NCBI GenBank assembly: GCA_965223405.1
Contig: CBDCWO010000006.1
Span: 2,542,001-2,606,000, forward strand
Origin: CBDCWO01 sp965223405
GTDB taxonomy: Bacteria; Bacteroidota; Bacteroidia; Chitinophagales; Saprospiraceae
DNA length: 64,000 nucleotides
Direction: 5' to 3'
Below are positions 63,435-64,000 of this stretch, piece by piece. The notes under the pieces are model-generated. The model saw nothing but the letters and a program-made list of their open reading frames with translations. It searched no databases and had not been told where the DNA came from. A program made the translations under genes and the position numbers. Position 1 is the stretch's first letter. Every line of letters begins with the position of its first letter.

Positions 63435-64000
63435 ATGTTGATTCAGGTAAAAGGCTGTACTAAGGCTATAAGGGTCCTGTTGGTCCTGCTATGTGTTGTC
63501 GAAGGAAACGAGCTTTTAGCAAAAGGCGGTTATTTTGATTTTAATCATGGGTGTAAGAAAATTTATCATAAAGTGACATCCTTGCAATTAGATGAAGCAG
63601 AAACCTTGATCCGTAATCAAAAAATCCAGGAACCGGAAAACTTAATACTCGATTATCTAAATAACTATATAGACTTTTTTATACTTTTTATCGGTGAGGA
63701 GGATTATGAATTTAAAAAGCGCGAGCATCATGAGGCTCTTCGCTTGAAGAGATTATCTTCCGGAAACCGAAATTCACCTTATTATCTATACTGTCTGGCC
63801 GAGATCAATTTACAATGGGCACTTATCAGGCTGAAGCAGGAAGAATATTTTAAAGCATATTCGGAGATACGGAGTGCTTATAAATACCTGGAGAAAAATA
63901 CAAGACTTTATCCACAATTCATGCCTAATCTCAAGAGTTTGGGAATTTTACATGCTTTAATTGGTACTATTCCTGATCGCTTCAAAGGTCTGTTTTCATT
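63435..64000 (+). CDS. Unrecognised protein, start of gene cut by window end
   Basis: An open frame from an ATG at 63435 to the edge (188 codons without a stop). The N-terminus has a basic residue followed by a hydrophobic stretch, VRVLLVLLCVVEG-like, that looks like a signal peptide. The rest is helical with TPR-like spacing, for example the YYLYCLAEINLQWALIRLKQ segment, ending in GTIPDRFKGLFS at the edge. The TPR-like character is a guess from helix spacing. It may belong to the same cluster as the zinc-ribbon gene 69 bp upstream. Confidence 0.55.
   Translation, partial: MLIQVKGCTKAIRVLLVLLCVVEGNELLAKGGYFDFNHGCKKIYHKVTSLQLDEAETLIRNQKIQEPENLILDYLNNYIDFFILFIGEEDYEFKKREHHEALRLKRLSSGNRNSPYYLYCLAEINLQWALIRLKQEEYFKAYSEIRSAYKYLEKNTRLYPQFMPNLKSLGILHALIGTIPDRFKGLFS

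Overview
The window comes from an AT-rich Bacteroidota genome, most likely a member of the Saprospiria. The signs are several proteins with type IX secretion (T9SS) C-terminal sorting domains, a SusC/SusD pair, two hybrid two-component (HTCS) regulators, TAnnTTTG-type promoters with weak Shine-Dalgarno use, and a DUF1501 plus planctomycete-type cytochrome pair. The taxonomic placement is an inference from gene content, because no 16S gene is present.

Layout. 1-13.9 kb: tail of a MetE-like gene coupled to a metallo-beta-lactamase-fold protein; a leftward DUF1501/heme-protein pair and a fibronectin-III T9SS protein; then rightward GH95-like and GH2 glycosidases and a membrane AraC regulator. 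14-20.9 kb: cyclase-TPR protein, large beta-propeller lipoprotein, small lipoprotein, a 0.9 kb gene-free stretch with hairpins, and an outer-membrane MetA-pathway-like protein. 21-33 kb: a polysaccharide-utilisation-type locus read leftward (HTCS, DUF4091 glycosidase-like protein, GEVED/Ig lipoprotein, SusC, SusD). The DUF4091 and GEVED promoters share a 28-29 bp motif that is a good candidate for the HTCS operator. 33-35.5 kb: T9SS protein and tRNA-Asp.

35.5-47 kb is a gene graveyard. It holds an orphan HTCS with a 60-bp in-frame tandem duplication, an ISKra4-type transposase tail, a tyrosine recombinase followed by a frameshifted and truncated IS91-type transposase, an aspartic protease, a zinc-ribbon protein with one cysteine replaced, a 5' fragment of a group IIC-like intron sitting just behind a terminator, a HipA C-terminal fragment, a flavoprotein and an IPTL-CTERM fragment. 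47-55 kb: ABC permease, T9SS protein, a YefM-YoeB toxin-antitoxin pair in which both genes are damaged, a 167-bp palindromic element touching pntB, and the pntAa-pntAb-pntB transhydrogenase operon.

55.2-55.6 kb carries the most unusual item: two nearly identical 149-nt tRNA-like genes on the minus strand. They have canonical acceptor, D, anticodon and T arms but an 81-nt structured variable region and a GTC anticodon position in a Leu/Ser-type body. 56-64 kb: GH113-like lipoprotein, panC, an arsenite methyltransferase, then a tight operon panD - flippase-like membrane protein - RfaE2-like nucleotidyltransferase - NIF3 family - coiled-coil zinc-ribbon protein, and the start of a further gene cut by the window edge.

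The functional themes are glycan foraging (SusCD, HTCS, GH2, GH95, GH113, DUF4091), surface and secreted T9SS proteins, pantothenate synthesis, and NADPH balance.
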